Assembly (NCBI GenBank): GCA_004554485.1
Contig: SFLS01000028.1
Location: 1-24,514, forward strand
Reading direction: 5' to 3'
From: Oscillospiraceae bacterium
Lineage (GTDB): Bacteria; Bacillota; Clostridia; Oscillospirales; Ruminococcaceae
DNA: 24,514 nucleotides
This document shows, in pieces, positions 8,773 through 17,055 of the stretch (the stretch's first letter is position 1; each line of letters starts with the position of its first letter). The position numbers were made by a program, and so were the translations under genes. The notes under the pieces were generated by a model. The model saw only the letters and a list, made by a program, of their open reading frames with translations, was not told the origin of the DNA and searched no databases.

Positions 8773-9183
8773 TCAGTGGCAGCCGCCGCAGGAAGAACAG
8801 TCGCCGCCGCAGGATTGCTCCTCGATCTCGTAGGGGTTTTCGCCGTCGGCGCTGCCCTGGATGATCTGCAGGATAAACCGCACAACGACGTCCAGCTCGT
8901 CCTTGGTGGTGGAATAGGCAATCATCAGCGGGTCGCTTACGATTTCCTCGTACAGCTTTTTCACCTCGCCGTTCAGCTCCGCCACCCGGCTGGGGTCCTT
9001 TTCCTCGGCGGTGATAGCCCGGTTGAGGTCCAGCTTTTTCAGGTTAAAGCGGCCCAGCTTATCCTGCAGCTCTTCGCTGTTGTCGGCCGCGGTCTTGGCT
9101 ACCAGAAAGGCGGTAAACTCATCGGTATCCTGGATTGCCAGACCCAGCTCTCTTGCTTTTTCGATCAATGCTTCGTAAGTCAT
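8773..9183 (-). CDS. YlbF/YmcA family protein with a cysteine-rich tail (RicA-like)
   Basis: A 136-residue all-helical protein of the YlbF/YmcA family. In B. subtilis, RicA (YmcA), RicF (YlbF) and RicT form an Fe-S-carrying complex that directs RNase Y mRNA processing and affects biofilm, competence and sporulation. The position between miaB and mutS matches ymcA in B. subtilis and is the best argument for the RicA identity. The last residues, C-GGD-C-SS-C-GG-C-H, add four closely spaced cysteines and a His to one more upstream Cys, a plausible metal or Fe-S ligand set. ATG 9183 has CGGGAGG 10 bases upstream. The paralogue RicF cannot be excluded from sequence alone. Confidence 0.83.
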   Translation of the reverse strand: MTYEALIEKARELGLAIQDTDEFTAFLVAKTAADNSEELQDKLGRFNLKKLDLNRAITAEEKDPSRVAELNGEVKKLYEEIVSDPLMIAYSTTKDELDVVVRFILQIIQGSADGENPYEIEEQSCGGDCSSCGGCH

Positions 9184-9242
9184 ATCAAAAATCCTCCCGG
9201 AATTGTATTTCGCTTTTTTGTTTTTCCCAAAAGCGACAGCAC

Positions 9243-10664
9243 TCAGCCGGTCACTTCGCCCCGCAGCGCCCAGTTCATCGCTTCGGTGATCCTGACCTTG
9301 AAAAACTCCCCGATTCGCTCCGGCGGGGCTGCCACCTCCACGATGGTGTTATCATCGGTGCGGCAGCTTACCGTGCCGGGGGTTCTGCCCTCCTCTTCGG
9401 CCAGCACCCGCAGCGTTTGCCCCACATAGCCCTGCAGAAGCTCGCTGCCGATGGCGCCCTGGACCTCCAGCAGCTCCCGGAACCATTTGGATTTTTCCGC
9501 GGCGGGGGTGGGGTCGGGCAGTTTTTCGGCGGCGGTGCCGCTGCGTTTGGAGTAGATAAAAGTAAACAGCGCACTGTACCGCACCCGCCGGACCAGTTCC
9601 AGCGTTTGTTCAAAGTCCTCCCGTGTTTCCCCGGGGAAACCCACGATAATATCGCTGGTGACCGAAAGCCCCGGCATCCGCTGCCGAGCATAGGCCAGCA
9701 GCTGCTCGTAATGGCGCAGGTCATAGTGCCGGTTCATCGCCTGCAGGATACGGTCGCTGCCGCTTTGCACCGGCAGGTGCAGGTGCCGGCAGACCTTTTC
9801 GCAGTCCGCCATGGCGTCCAGCAGACGGGGGGTGCAGTCCTTGGGGTGGCTGGTCATAAACCGAATCCTGAAATCCCCCGGAATGGCGTTGATCCGCCGC
9901 AGCAGGTCGGCAAAATCACAGGGCTCCTGCAGCCCCTTGCCGTAGGAGTTGACGTTCTGGCCCAGCAGAGTGACCTCCCGGCAGCCGTGAGAAACCAGTT
10001 TTTCCACCTCGCGCGCAACGTCGTCGGGCAGGCGGCTGCGCTCGCGCCCGCGCACGTACGGGACGATGCAGTAAGAACAAAAATTATCGCAGCCGTACAT
10101 GACCGGCACAAAGGCCTTGTGACGGCTTTCATGCAGGACCGGCACCTCCTCGTAGAGGGTCAGATCGCCGGCAGGGTCCCGGCGGATGCTGCGCTTGCCG
10201 TCGATGAGCACCCGGTACAGAAGCTCCGGCAGACGGGCAAAGGCGTTGGTCCCCATGACGAGATCGACGTAGGGGTAGCTCATTTTCAGCTTTTCGCTGA
10301 CCTGCTGCTGTTCGGTCATGCAGCCCGCCAGCGCAATAATGAGCCCCGGTTTATTCTTTTTCAGGCCTTTAAGCGCCCCGACATTGCCGAACACCCGCTG
10401 TTCGGCGTTTTCCCGGACGGCGCAGGTATTGTAGAGGATAAGATCCGCCCGACGGATCTCATCGGTAAAGCCATAGCCCAACTCCGCCAGAAGGCCCTTG
10501 AACCGCTCGCCGTCGTAGACGCTTTGCTGGCAGCCAAAGGAGTGAACATACGCCAACGGTGGGGACACATACCGCTCGGCAAGCGTTTTTCGGATCTCGG
10601 CGGCATAGGTCTGTTGGGCGGAAAGCTCCCAGTAGCTTTGAGAGAGCGCTTTGGGTTTGGTCAA
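9243..10664 (-). CDS. miaB: tRNA-2-methylthio-N6-dimethylallyladenosine synthase
   Basis: Radical-SAM methylthiotransferase that converts i6A37 to ms2i6A37 in tRNA, using two [4Fe-4S] clusters. The 473-residue protein has the N-terminal UPF0004 domain with three cysteines (SFGCQQS, YNTCAVRENAE, LAGCMTEQ). The radical-SAM motif C-x3-C-x2-C follows in YGCDNFCSYCIVPYVRGRERSR, then the GxNVNSYG, HLPVQSGSD and IVGFPGET segments. A C-terminal TRAM domain ends the protein. The start is TTG 10664, with AAGGTGG 7 bases upstream; no in-frame ATG lies near the expected N-terminus. It is the first gene of the minus-strand repair/tRNA modification run and is divergent from uvrB. Confidence 0.97.
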   Translation of the reverse strand: MTKPKALSQSYWELSAQQTYAAEIRKTLAERYVSPPLAYVHSFGCQQSVYDGERFKGLLAELGYGFTDEIRRADLILYNTCAVRENAEQRVFGNVGALKGLKKNKPGLIIALAGCMTEQQQVSEKLKMSYPYVDLVMGTNAFARLPELLYRVLIDGKRSIRRDPAGDLTLYEEVPVLHESRHKAFVPVMYGCDNFCSYCIVPYVRGRERSRLPDDVAREVEKLVSHGCREVTLLGQNVNSYGKGLQEPCDFADLLRRINAIPGDFRIRFMTSHPKDCTPRLLDAMADCEKVCRHLHLPVQSGSDRILQAMNRHYDLRHYEQLLAYARQRMPGLSVTSDIIVGFPGETREDFEQTLELVRRVRYSALFTFIYSKRSGTAAEKLPDPTPAAEKSKWFRELLEVQGAIGSELLQGYVGQTLRVLAEEEGRTPGTVSCRTDDNTIVEVAAPPERIGEFFKVRITEAMNWALRGEVTG

Positions 10665-10703
10665 GCGATGACCACCTTTCTTTGCAGGGGATATACACAG
10701 AAT

Positions 10704-10732
10704 ATTGTATCACTTTTGCTTGTGTGCCGCAA
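10704..10732 (-). promoter_or_regulatory. Promoter for the miaB operon
   Basis: On the minus strand, TTGCGG (10732-10727), 17 bases, TACAAT (10709-10704), about 40 bases ahead of the miaB start. The -10 element matches five of six. It is the only good promoter seen ahead of miaB-ricA-mutS-mutL-miaA. Confidence 0.6.
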
Positions 10733-10840
10733 CACCCCGCGGCAACTAATTCCACAAGATATAGCGTCGGAGCGGTTCTTGCCATATCACACATTTTTTC
10801 ATGGCACGCTCCCGTAAATTTCCTTGCTTTTTTGCTGATG

Positions 10841-10854
10841 CGAACTTGTGTTCG
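10841..10854. promoter_or_regulatory. LexA (SOS) box in the uvrB promoter
   Basis: The sequence CGAACTTGTGTTCG matches the Firmicutes LexA/DinR consensus CGAAC-N4-GTTCG with perfect outer arms. It overlaps the -35 hexamer of the uvrB promoter (10846-10851), the expected place for a repressor. uvrB is a classic SOS gene, so the excision repair operon is very likely induced by DNA damage. Confidence 0.88.
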
Positions 10855-10874
10855 TCATCTTTTTGTGGTACAAT
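10846..10874 (+). promoter_or_regulatory. uvrBA promoter
   Basis: TTGTGT (10846-10851), a 17-base spacer, then TACAAT (10869-10874), 31 bases before the uvrB start. The spacing is ideal and the -10 element matches five of six. The LexA box covers the -35. Confidence 0.75.
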
Positions 10875-10905
10875 AAACGGTATCATCCAGCAGCAGGAGG
10901 GCGCT

Positions 10906-12870
10906 ATGAGTCAGGATCGTTTTCGTCTGGTATCTCCTTTTCAACCCACCGGCGACCAGCCGGAGGCCATTGACGCCCTGGTACAGAGCATCGAGGCCGG
11001 CCACCGGATGCAGACGCTGAAGGGCGTGACCGGCAGCGGCAAAACCTTTACCATGGCCAATATCATCGAGCGGCTGAACCGCCCCACCCTGGTACTGGCC
11101 CACAACAAAACGCTGGCGGCCCAGCTGTGCAGCGAGTTCAAGGAGTTTTTCCCGGAAAACGCGGTGGAGTACTTTGTCAGCTACTACGACTACTACCAGC
11201 CGGAAGCCTACATCGCCTCCACGGATACCTACATCGAGAAGGACAGCGCCATCAACGACGAGATCGAAAAGCTGCGTCATTCCGCTACCTCCTCCCTTTC
11301 GGAGCGAAGGGATGTGATCATTGTGTCCTCCATTTCCTGCATCTATACCCTGGGCGACCCCATCGACTACCGCAACATGGTCATTTCGCTGCGGCAGGGG
11401 ATGACAAAGGACCGGGACGAGCTGATCCACAAGCTGGTGGAGATCCAGTACGAGCGCAACGACATCAACTTTATCCGCAATAAATTCCGGGTACGGGGCG
11501 ACGTGGTGGAAATCTATCCCGCCTATTCCACCGATACCGCCATTCGGGTGGAGTTTTTCGGGGATGAGATCGACCGCCTCTGCGAGATCAACACCGTGAC
11601 CGGCGAAGTGAAAAATATGGTGAGCCATGTGGCCATCTACCCCGCCTCCCACTACATCGTCCCCCACGAGCGGCTGATGGTCGGCATCGAGGAGATCCGC
11701 CGGGAGTGCGACGAGCGGGTGGAATACTTCCGCGCCCGCAACAAGCTGATCGAAGCGCAGCGCATTGCCGAACGCACCAACTACGATATCGAGATGCTGC
11801 AGGAGATCGGCTTCTGCAAGGGCATCGAAAACTACTCCCGGGTACTTTCCGGCCGGGCGCCGGGCAGTATGCCCTCTACCCTGCTGGATTACTTCCCGGA
11901 GGACTTTGTCATCTTCATCGACGAATCCCATGTGACGCTGCCGCAGGCCCGCGGGATGTACGGCGGCGACCGCAGCCGCAAGGAAAGCCTGATCGAATAC
12001 GGCTTCCGGCTGCCTTCGGCGCTGGATAACCGTCCCCTGCGCTTTGAGGAATTCATGGGGAAGCTGAAGCAGATCGTCTGCGTCAGCGCCACCCCGGGCG
12101 AGCTGGAGCGCAGCCAGAGCGACGTCATCGCCGAGCAGCTTATCCGCCCGACGGGGCTGCTGGATCCGGAGATCGATGTGCGTCCGGTGGAGGGACAGAT
12201 CGACGACCTCATCGGGGAGATCAACCGGCGCACCGAGAAAAACCAGCGGGTGCTGGTGACCACGCTGACCAAAAAAATGGCGGAGGACCTGACCGGGTAT
12301 CTGGACAAGGCGGGCATCAAGGTGCGGTATATGCACCACGATGTGGATACCATCGAGCGGATGGAGATCATCCGCGACCTGCGCCGGGGCGAATTTGACG
12401 TGCTGGTGGGCATCAACCTGCTGCGGGAGGGCCTGGATATCCCGGAGGTTTCGCTGGTAGCCATACTGGACGCCGATAAGGAGGGCTTTCTGCGCAGCGA
12501 GACTTCGCTGGTGCAGACCATCGGCCGGGCCGCCCGCAACGCCGAAGGCAAGGTCATCATGTACGCCGACGAGGTGACCGACAGCATGCAGAACGCCATC
12601 CGGGAGACCTACCGCCGGCGGGAGATCCAGCAGCGCTACAATGCCGAACATGGCATTACCCCCCGGACCATCCAGAAAGAGATCCGCGAGGTGCTGGAGA
12701 TCAGCCTGCCCGAAAAGGAGGGCAAACCCGCGCGCAAGATGTCCCGCAAGGAGACCGAAGCTGCCATTGCCAAGCTCTCCGCGGAGATGCGGGAGGCGGC
12801 CCGTCTGCTGGAATTTGAGCACGCGGCCTATCTGCGGGATAAAATCGCAAAGCTCAGGGAGTCCCTGTAG
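10906..12870 (+). CDS. uvrB: Excinuclease ABC subunit B
   Basis: Damage-verifying helicase-like subunit of UvrABC nucleotide excision repair. UvrA loads it, and it then recruits UvrC. The 654 residues include Walker A GVTGSGKT (about 39-46) and the TLAAQLCSEFKEFFP segment. The beta-hairpin region YYDYYQPEAYIASTDTYIEKDS grips DNA. Helicase motifs (FIDESHVTLPQ, LVTTLTKKMAEDL, NLLREGLDIPEVSLVAILDADKEGFLRS, QTIGRAARN) follow, and a C-terminal UVR motif (about 620-654) binds UvrC. ATG 10906 lies 5 bases after AGGAGG. The open frame extends upstream to 10801, but that stretch spans the promoter and is not translated. uvrA follows after 16 bases. uvrC is not in the window. Confidence 0.99.
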   Translation: MSQDRFRLVSPFQPTGDQPEAIDALVQSIEAGHRMQTLKGVTGSGKTFTMANIIERLNRPTLVLAHNKTLAAQLCSEFKEFFPENAVEYFVSYYDYYQPEAYIASTDTYIEKDSAINDEIEKLRHSATSSLSERRDVIIVSSISCIYTLGDPIDYRNMVISLRQGMTKDRDELIHKLVEIQYERNDINFIRNKFRVRGDVVEIYPAYSTDTAIRVEFFGDEIDRLCEINTVTGEVKNMVSHVAIYPASHYIVPHERLMVGIEEIRRECDERVEYFRARNKLIEAQRIAERTNYDIEMLQEIGFCKGIENYSRVLSGRAPGSMPSTLLDYFPEDFVIFIDESHVTLPQARGMYGGDRSRKESLIEYGFRLPSALDNRPLRFEEFMGKLKQIVCVSATPGELERSQSDVIAEQLIRPTGLLDPEIDVRPVEGQIDDLIGEINRRTEKNQRVLVTTLTKKMAEDLTGYLDKAGIKVRYMHHDVDTIERMEIIRDLRRGEFDVLVGINLLREGLDIPEVSLVAILDADKEGFLRSETSLVQTIGRAARNAEGKVIMYADEVTDSMQNAIRETYRRREIQQRYNAEHGITPRTIQKEIREVLEISLPEKEGKPARKMSRKETEAAIAKLSAEMREAARLLEFEHAAYLRDKIAKLRESL

Positions 12871-12886
12871 TCCATAAGGAGGAACC

Positions 12887-15718
12887 ATGGCATTAGATAA
12901 AATCGTGATCCGCGGGGCGCGGCAGAACAATCTCAAGAATATCGACCTGGAGATCCCGCGGGATAAGCTGATCGTCTTTACAGGGCTTTCCGGCTCCGGC
13001 AAGACCTCCCTGGCCTTCGATACCATCTACGCGGACGGGCAACGACGCTACGTGGAGAGTCTGTCCTCCTATGCCAGAATGTTTTTGGGACAGGCGGAAA
13101 AGCCCGATGTGGACGAAATTTCCGGCCTTTCCCCCGCTATTTCCATCGACCAGAAAACCACCAGCAAGAACCCGCGTTCCACCGTCGGTACCGTGACCGA
13201 AATCTACGATTACCTGCGGTTGTTATATGCCAGGGTAGGGGTCCCGCACTGCCCCATCTGCGGCAGGGAGATCACCCAGCAGACGGTGGACCAGATGGTG
13301 GATAGGGTGCTGGCTCTGCCGGCGGGGACCCGCATCCAGGTGATGGCGCCCATCGTGCGGCAGCGCAAAGGCACCTACCAGAAGGAGCTGGACGCCGCCC
13401 GCCGCAGCGGGTATGTCCGGGCCCGGGTGGACGGCAGCCTGTACGAGCTGACCGAGGAGATCAAGCTGGAGAAAAACTATAAGCACACCATCGAGATCGT
13501 GGTGGACCGCCTTTCGGTCAAGCCGGAAATCCGCTCCCGGCTGGCGGATTCGATAGAGACCTGCTGCGCCATGACCGGGGGGCTTGCCCTGGTAGACGTC
13601 ATCGGCGGGGAGGAGATGCTGTTCAGCCAGAACTACGCCTGCCCTGACCATGATGTTTCCATCGAGGAGCTTTCGCCCAATATGTTCTCCTTCAACAATC
13701 CCGCCGGCAGCTGCCCCACCTGCACCGGGCTGGGCGTTTTTCAGAAAGTGGACCCGGCGCTGGTGATGCGGTATCCTGACCGTTCCATCCGGGACGGCGC
13801 CTTTAAGACGACCGGATGGAGCTGCGACGAGGGCACCATCGGAGAAATGTACTTCAAGGGGCTGGAAAAGCACTTTGGCGTGCCGCTGGATATCCCGGTA
13901 AAGGAGATACCCCGAGACAAGCTGGACCTGGTGCTGTTCGGCACCAAAGGGCAGAAATTTGAAATGGTGAGGCAGTCCGCCGGATTTAAGGGCAAGTTCT
14001 TCAATGACTTCGAGGGGATTGTGAACAACCTGGAGCGGCGATTCAAGGAGACCAGCAGTGAGTGGATGCGGTACGATATCGCCACCTTTATGTCGTCGGT
14101 CCCCTGCCCCGACTGCCACGGCGACCGTCTGCGGCCGGAAATACTGGCGGTGACCGTCGGCGGCATCAATATCAGCGATTTCTGCAAGATGAGCGTAAAG
14201 CAGGCGCTGGACTTTATGGAAACCCTTTCCCTGACCGAAATGCAGCAGCGCATTGCAGGACAGATCCTCAAGGAGATCAAAAGCCGGCTGCTCTTTCTTT
14301 CCAACGTGGGGCTGAACTATCTGACACTGGCCCGCGCCGCCAGCACCCTTTCCGGCGGCGAAAGCCAGCGCATCCGGCTGGCCACCCAGATCGGCTCCAG
14401 TCTGATGGGGGTGCTGTATATTCTGGACGAGCCCTCCATCGGACTGCACCAACGGGATAACACCAGGCTGATAGAGGCGCTGAAAAACCTGCGCGACCTG
14501 GGCAATACCGTTATTGTGGTGGAGCACGACGAGGAAACGATGGAGGCCGCCGATTATATCGTCGATATCGGGCCGGGCGCGGGCATCCATGGCGGGAATG
14601 TTGTATACAGCGGCCCGGTGGCGGGCATCAAAGCCTGCCGGGAATCCATCACCGGGCAGTACCTTTCCGGCGCCAAGTGCATCCCCCTGCCTGCGCGCCG
14701 CCGTCCCGGCAACGGCGGATTCCTGGAGGTGGTGGGCGCCGAGGAGAATAACCTGAAAAACATCGACGTAAAATTCCCGCTGGGCTGCTTTGTCGCGGTC
14801 ACAGGGGTCTCCGGCTCCGGCAAAAGCTCGCTGGTCAACGAGATCCTGTACCGGACACTGAGCAAGGAGCTGATGGGCTCCCACGAGCGGCCTGGCAAGC
14901 ACAAGGCACTGCACGGGCTGGAGCTGGTGGATAAGGTCATCGATATCGACCAGTCCCCCATCGGCCGGACGCCGCGCTCCAACCCTGCCACCTATACCGG
15001 TGTGTTCAACGATATCCGGGAGGTCTTTGCTTCCACCAACGAGGCAAAGATGAGGGGTTACAAGATCGGCCGGTTCTCCTTTAACGTGAAGGGCGGTCGG
15101 TGTGAAGCCTGCGAGGGCTGCGGCATTCTGGAGATCCCGATGCACTTTTTGCCGGATGTGTACGTCCCGTGTGAGGTGTGCAAGGGCAAGCGCTATAACC
15201 GTGAAACGCTGGAGGTCAAATATAAAGGCAAAAGCATCTATGACGTGCTGGAAATGAGCGTGGAGGAGGGTCTGGCTTTCTTTGAGAACCTGCCCAAGAT
15301 CCGGCGCAAGCTGCAGACCCTGTACGACGTGGGGCTGGGGTACATCAAGATCGGGCAGCCGGCCACCACCCTTTCCGGCGGCGAAGCGCAGCGGGTCAAG
15401 CTGGCGACGGAGCTTTCCCGCCGCGGGACCGGCCGGACGGTGTATATCCTGGATGAACCGACCACCGGTCTGCACACCGACGACGTGAAAAAGCTTATCG
15501 AAATACTGCAGAAATTCGTGGACGCCGGCAACACCGTGATCGTCATTGAGCATAACCTTGACGTCATCAAGACCGCGGACCATATCATCGACCTGGGGCC
15601 GGAGGGTGGCGACGGCGGCGGCACCGTAGTGTGCTGCGGCACCCCGGAAGAGGTAGCAGAATGCTCGTCTTCCTGCACCGGCATCTACCTGAAAAAGCTG
15701 CTGGAAAAACAGCGGTAA
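12887..15718 (+). CDS. uvrA: Excinuclease ABC subunit A
   Basis: Dimeric ABC-type ATPase that scans DNA for bulky lesions and delivers UvrB. The 943-residue protein has two ATPase modules: Walker A GLSGSGKTSLAFDT near residue 31 and GVSGSGKSSLVNE near residue 640. The ABC signatures are TLSGGESQRIRLA and TLSGGEAQRVKLA, with Walker B ILDEPSIGLHQRD and ILDEPTTGLHTDD. Zinc sites include CPICG, the insertion-domain pair ending SCPTC, and the C-terminal C-x2-C...C-x2-C around CEACEGCG and CEVCKGKR. One cysteine of the insertion-domain site is His (CPDH), a variant I recall from other Firmicutes. ATG 12887 follows AAGGAGG. It is the last gene of the operon. Confidence 0.99.
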   Translation: MALDKIVIRGARQNNLKNIDLEIPRDKLIVFTGLSGSGKTSLAFDTIYADGQRRYVESLSSYARMFLGQAEKPDVDEISGLSPAISIDQKTTSKNPRSTVGTVTEIYDYLRLLYARVGVPHCPICGREITQQTVDQMVDRVLALPAGTRIQVMAPIVRQRKGTYQKELDAARRSGYVRARVDGSLYELTEEIKLEKNYKHTIEIVVDRLSVKPEIRSRLADSIETCCAMTGGLALVDVIGGEEMLFSQNYACPDHDVSIEELSPNMFSFNNPAGSCPTCTGLGVFQKVDPALVMRYPDRSIRDGAFKTTGWSCDEGTIGEMYFKGLEKHFGVPLDIPVKEIPRDKLDLVLFGTKGQKFEMVRQSAGFKGKFFNDFEGIVNNLERRFKETSSEWMRYDIATFMSSVPCPDCHGDRLRPEILAVTVGGINISDFCKMSVKQALDFMETLSLTEMQQRIAGQILKEIKSRLLFLSNVGLNYLTLARAASTLSGGESQRIRLATQIGSSLMGVLYILDEPSIGLHQRDNTRLIEALKNLRDLGNTVIVVEHDEETMEAADYIVDIGPGAGIHGGNVVYSGPVAGIKACRESITGQYLSGAKCIPLPARRRPGNGGFLEVVGAEENNLKNIDVKFPLGCFVAVTGVSGSGKSSLVNEILYRTLSKELMGSHERPGKHKALHGLELVDKVIDIDQSPIGRTPRSNPATYTGVFNDIREVFASTNEAKMRGYKIGRFSFNVKGGRCEACEGCGILEIPMHFLPDVYVPCEVCKGKRYNRETLEVKYKGKSIYDVLEMSVEEGLAFFENLPKIRRKLQTLYDVGLGYIKIGQPATTLSGGEAQRVKLATELSRRGTGRTVYILDEPTTGLHTDDVKKLIEILQKFVDAGNTVIVIEHNLDVIKTADHIIDLGPEGGDGGGTVVCCGTPEEVAECSSSCTGIYLKKLLEKQR

Positions 15719-15721
15719 ACC

Positions 15722-15752
15722 AATGGCCCTCCCGAAAAACGGGAGGGCCATT
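15722..15752 (+). terminator. Hairpin terminator between convergent uvrA and radC
   Basis: A perfect 13 bp stem (AATGGCCCTCCCG with CGGGAGGGCCATT) around AAAAA, three bases after the uvrA stop. The T tract after it is short on both strands (ATTTTG on plus). Its position between convergent genes suggests it serves both directions. Confidence 0.8.
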
Positions 15753-15782
15753 TTGCGGCGTTTGCAGAAGACAGCCGCAGCG

Positions 15783-16459
15783 TTATTCCTCCGATGCGCC
15801 GTCCTGCGCGCTGCGCAGACCGAACGCCCGGCGGGCAGCCGCGCTGAAATAGCCCGACTGGGCCATCGAAACGTAATCGCTGCCTGCAATGACAAAGTGA
15901 TCCACAAGGTCGATGGAGATAGCGCCCAGCGCATCCCGCAGGGCAAGGGTGGCGGCGATATCCTCCCGGGAGGGAATGGCCAGGCCGCGTGGATGATTGT
16001 GCGCCAGAGATTGCCGGTGTTGACGCGATCGACGCTGATCTCCCGCAGGTTGTTATCCAGACAGAGGAGAAACAGCTCCTCCTCTGTCAGGCCGCTGCAG
16101 GCGGCGACCAGCTTTTTGCCGTAGTAGCGCATCAGATCCTCCCGCTCGGCATCGTTGGGCGGCGGGGCGATGGCCTCCGAGAAATAGCGCCGGGCCACAT
16201 CCGCAATGAGGTGCAGATGCACCGCCGAATGCAGGGTGACGCCCTCCACCTGTGCCAGCTGTTCCGGCGCGGCGCTGAGGACGCCCACCAGCGAGCCGAA
16301 ATGTTCCAGCAGCCGATGTGCCAGCACATTGGTATCGCGGCGGGGAACCGAATAAAACAGCAGCAGTTCCAGGACATTATGCGGCTCAAAGCGATCCAGT
16401 CCTTCGGAGAGATAGCGGCCCTTGAGCCGTTCCCGGTGACCCTCGTGCTCGTTTGACAT
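15783..16459 (-). pseudogene. radC: radC-family JAB/MPN protein, frameshifted with an internal deletion
   Basis: RadC proteins combine an N-terminal helix-hairpin-helix-like domain with a JAMM/MPN+ metal-binding domain; the cellular role is unsettled. Starting at ATG 16459 behind GGGGAGGG, frame 0 gives a normal N-terminus (GHRERLKGRYLSEGLDRFE, ELLLFYSVPRRDTN, FGSLVGVL) and the MPN start EEELFLLCLDNNLREIS, up to about residue 150 (VNTGN). The rest of the domain continues in another frame from about 16007: LAHNHPRGLAIPSREDIAAT, LVDHFVIAG, VSMAQSGYF, ending at TAA 15783-15785. Compared with the family, about 25 residues between the G-x-x-N turn and LAHNHP are also missing. It is either a true pseudogene or an assembly error. 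A read-through of frame 0 would only add antisense uvrA. Confidence 0.82.
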
Positions 16460-16495
16460 CCGGTATTCCCTCCCCTTCGACAAAATTCCGCACAT

Positions 16496-16525
16496 ATTAT
16501 ATCATTTTATGGAACAATAAAACAA
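16496..16525 (-). promoter_or_regulatory. Promoter ahead of radC
   Basis: On the minus strand, TTGTTT (16525-16520), 18 bases, perfect TATAAT (16501-16496), about 37 bases before the radC start. A perfect -10 element suggests that the gene was once, or still is, well transcribed. Confidence 0.6.
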
Positions 16526-16855
16526 GACGTTTCGTGCTGATTAAAGCCCTTTATAGGCGTTTATAACTATGCATATTAAACAAGGTGCGCGAAAAATATA
16601 TGACTATTTTTATAATATTTTATAACTTTTATATCTGTCGAATAAAATGGTGTCAAAAATGGTGTAGATTCAGCTATTGCACTTTTCTAATTCCCTAAAA
16701 TGTTAAACCGCTATCTTCGGTGATGAATGGCTATAAATATTTAGTGTTATATTTGCCGTAGAATGTTCCATGATGTACTGTAACGACTTAATATTCAACC
16801 CAGCGTTTAACATGTTAGCACAAAATGTGTGCCGAAGGACAATGAGGAGAAAAAT

Positions 16856-16896
16856 GTTCTATTCCACGCGAATCACTTTTCGCAGGGAACCTTTTT
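16856..16896 (+). terminator. Orphan hairpin with T5 tail
   Basis: GTTC pairs with GAAC, CC with GG and GCGAA with TTCGC, with small internal bulges (16856-16890), followed by CTTTTT. It looks like an intrinsic terminator on the plus strand, yet no gene precedes it. It overlaps a 15-codon ORF (16854-16901) with a GAGGAG site. It could end a small RNA, act as an attenuator, or be a remnant. Confidence 0.4.
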
Positions 16897-16994
16897 ACTG
16901 ATTACTGAAACCACTTTTTACATATATGGATGCGGCAGTATCCACAAAAAAGCACAGTATTACCTAGTTAGAATAACGTTTTTCTGAACCTCAA

Positions 16995-17024
16995 TTTACT
17001 TGTAACAGAAAAATGTGTTACAAT
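16995..17024 (+). promoter_or_regulatory. Promoter of the LacI-type regulator and dehydrogenase unit
   Basis: TTTACT (16995-17000), 18 bases, TACAAT (17019-17024), about 31 bases before the ATG. The inverted repeat at 17000-17023 fills the spacer and overlaps the -10 element, so a bound protein would block RNA polymerase. Confidence 0.6.
17000..17023. promoter_or_regulatory. Operator candidate 1: TTGTAACA-N8-TGTTACAA
   Basis: Perfect 8 bp inverted arms with an 8-base spacer between the -35 and -10 boxes of the regulator gene. The 7-base core with identical spacing occurs again at 19347-19368 in the permease promoter. The shared site ties the two transcription units to one regulator. That this is the neighbouring LacI-type protein is an inference. 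LacI-type operators usually have adjoining half sites with a central CG, which this lacks, so another regulator is possible. Confidence 0.65.
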
Positions 17025-17055
17025 AAAACATCACCACGGAAAGGAGCGCGACCGT

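Larger units (their letters stand above)
16460..17055. other. AT-rich intergenic region between radC and the LacI-type regulator
   Basis: About 596 bases, much richer in A+T than the flanking genes. It contains the radC promoter (16496-16525), a duplicated decamer AAAATGGTGT at 16644-16653 and 16656-16665, a 10 bp palindrome TAACATGTTA near 16808-16817, a hairpin with T5 at 16856-16896, and the promoter/operator of the regulator (16995-17024). I see no convincing gene. The only ORF with a ribosome binding site is 15 codons long (16854-16901). Confidence 0.6.

Noticed and set aside
10855..13026. 723-codon minus-strand open frame opposite uvrB
   Set aside because: Antisense shadow of a highly conserved gene; it covers the uvrB promoter and has no ribosome binding site or domain.
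13223..16495. Open frame of 1090 codons on the minus strand running from the start of radC through most of uvrA
   Set aside because: Only the first 150 codons or so after 16459 are RadC. The rest is antisense to uvrA, kept open by GC-rich codon bias, with Pro/Arg/Leu/His-rich composition and no recognisable domain.
16644..16665. Duplicated AAAATGGTGT that could encode the end of an integrase (NGVKNG-like)
   Set aside because: The matching frame has a stop immediately upstream and no recombinase motif nearby, so it is not evidence of a mobile element.
16779..16800. TGTAACG, similar to the operator half site
   Set aside because: No second arm at the expected spacing; probably chance.
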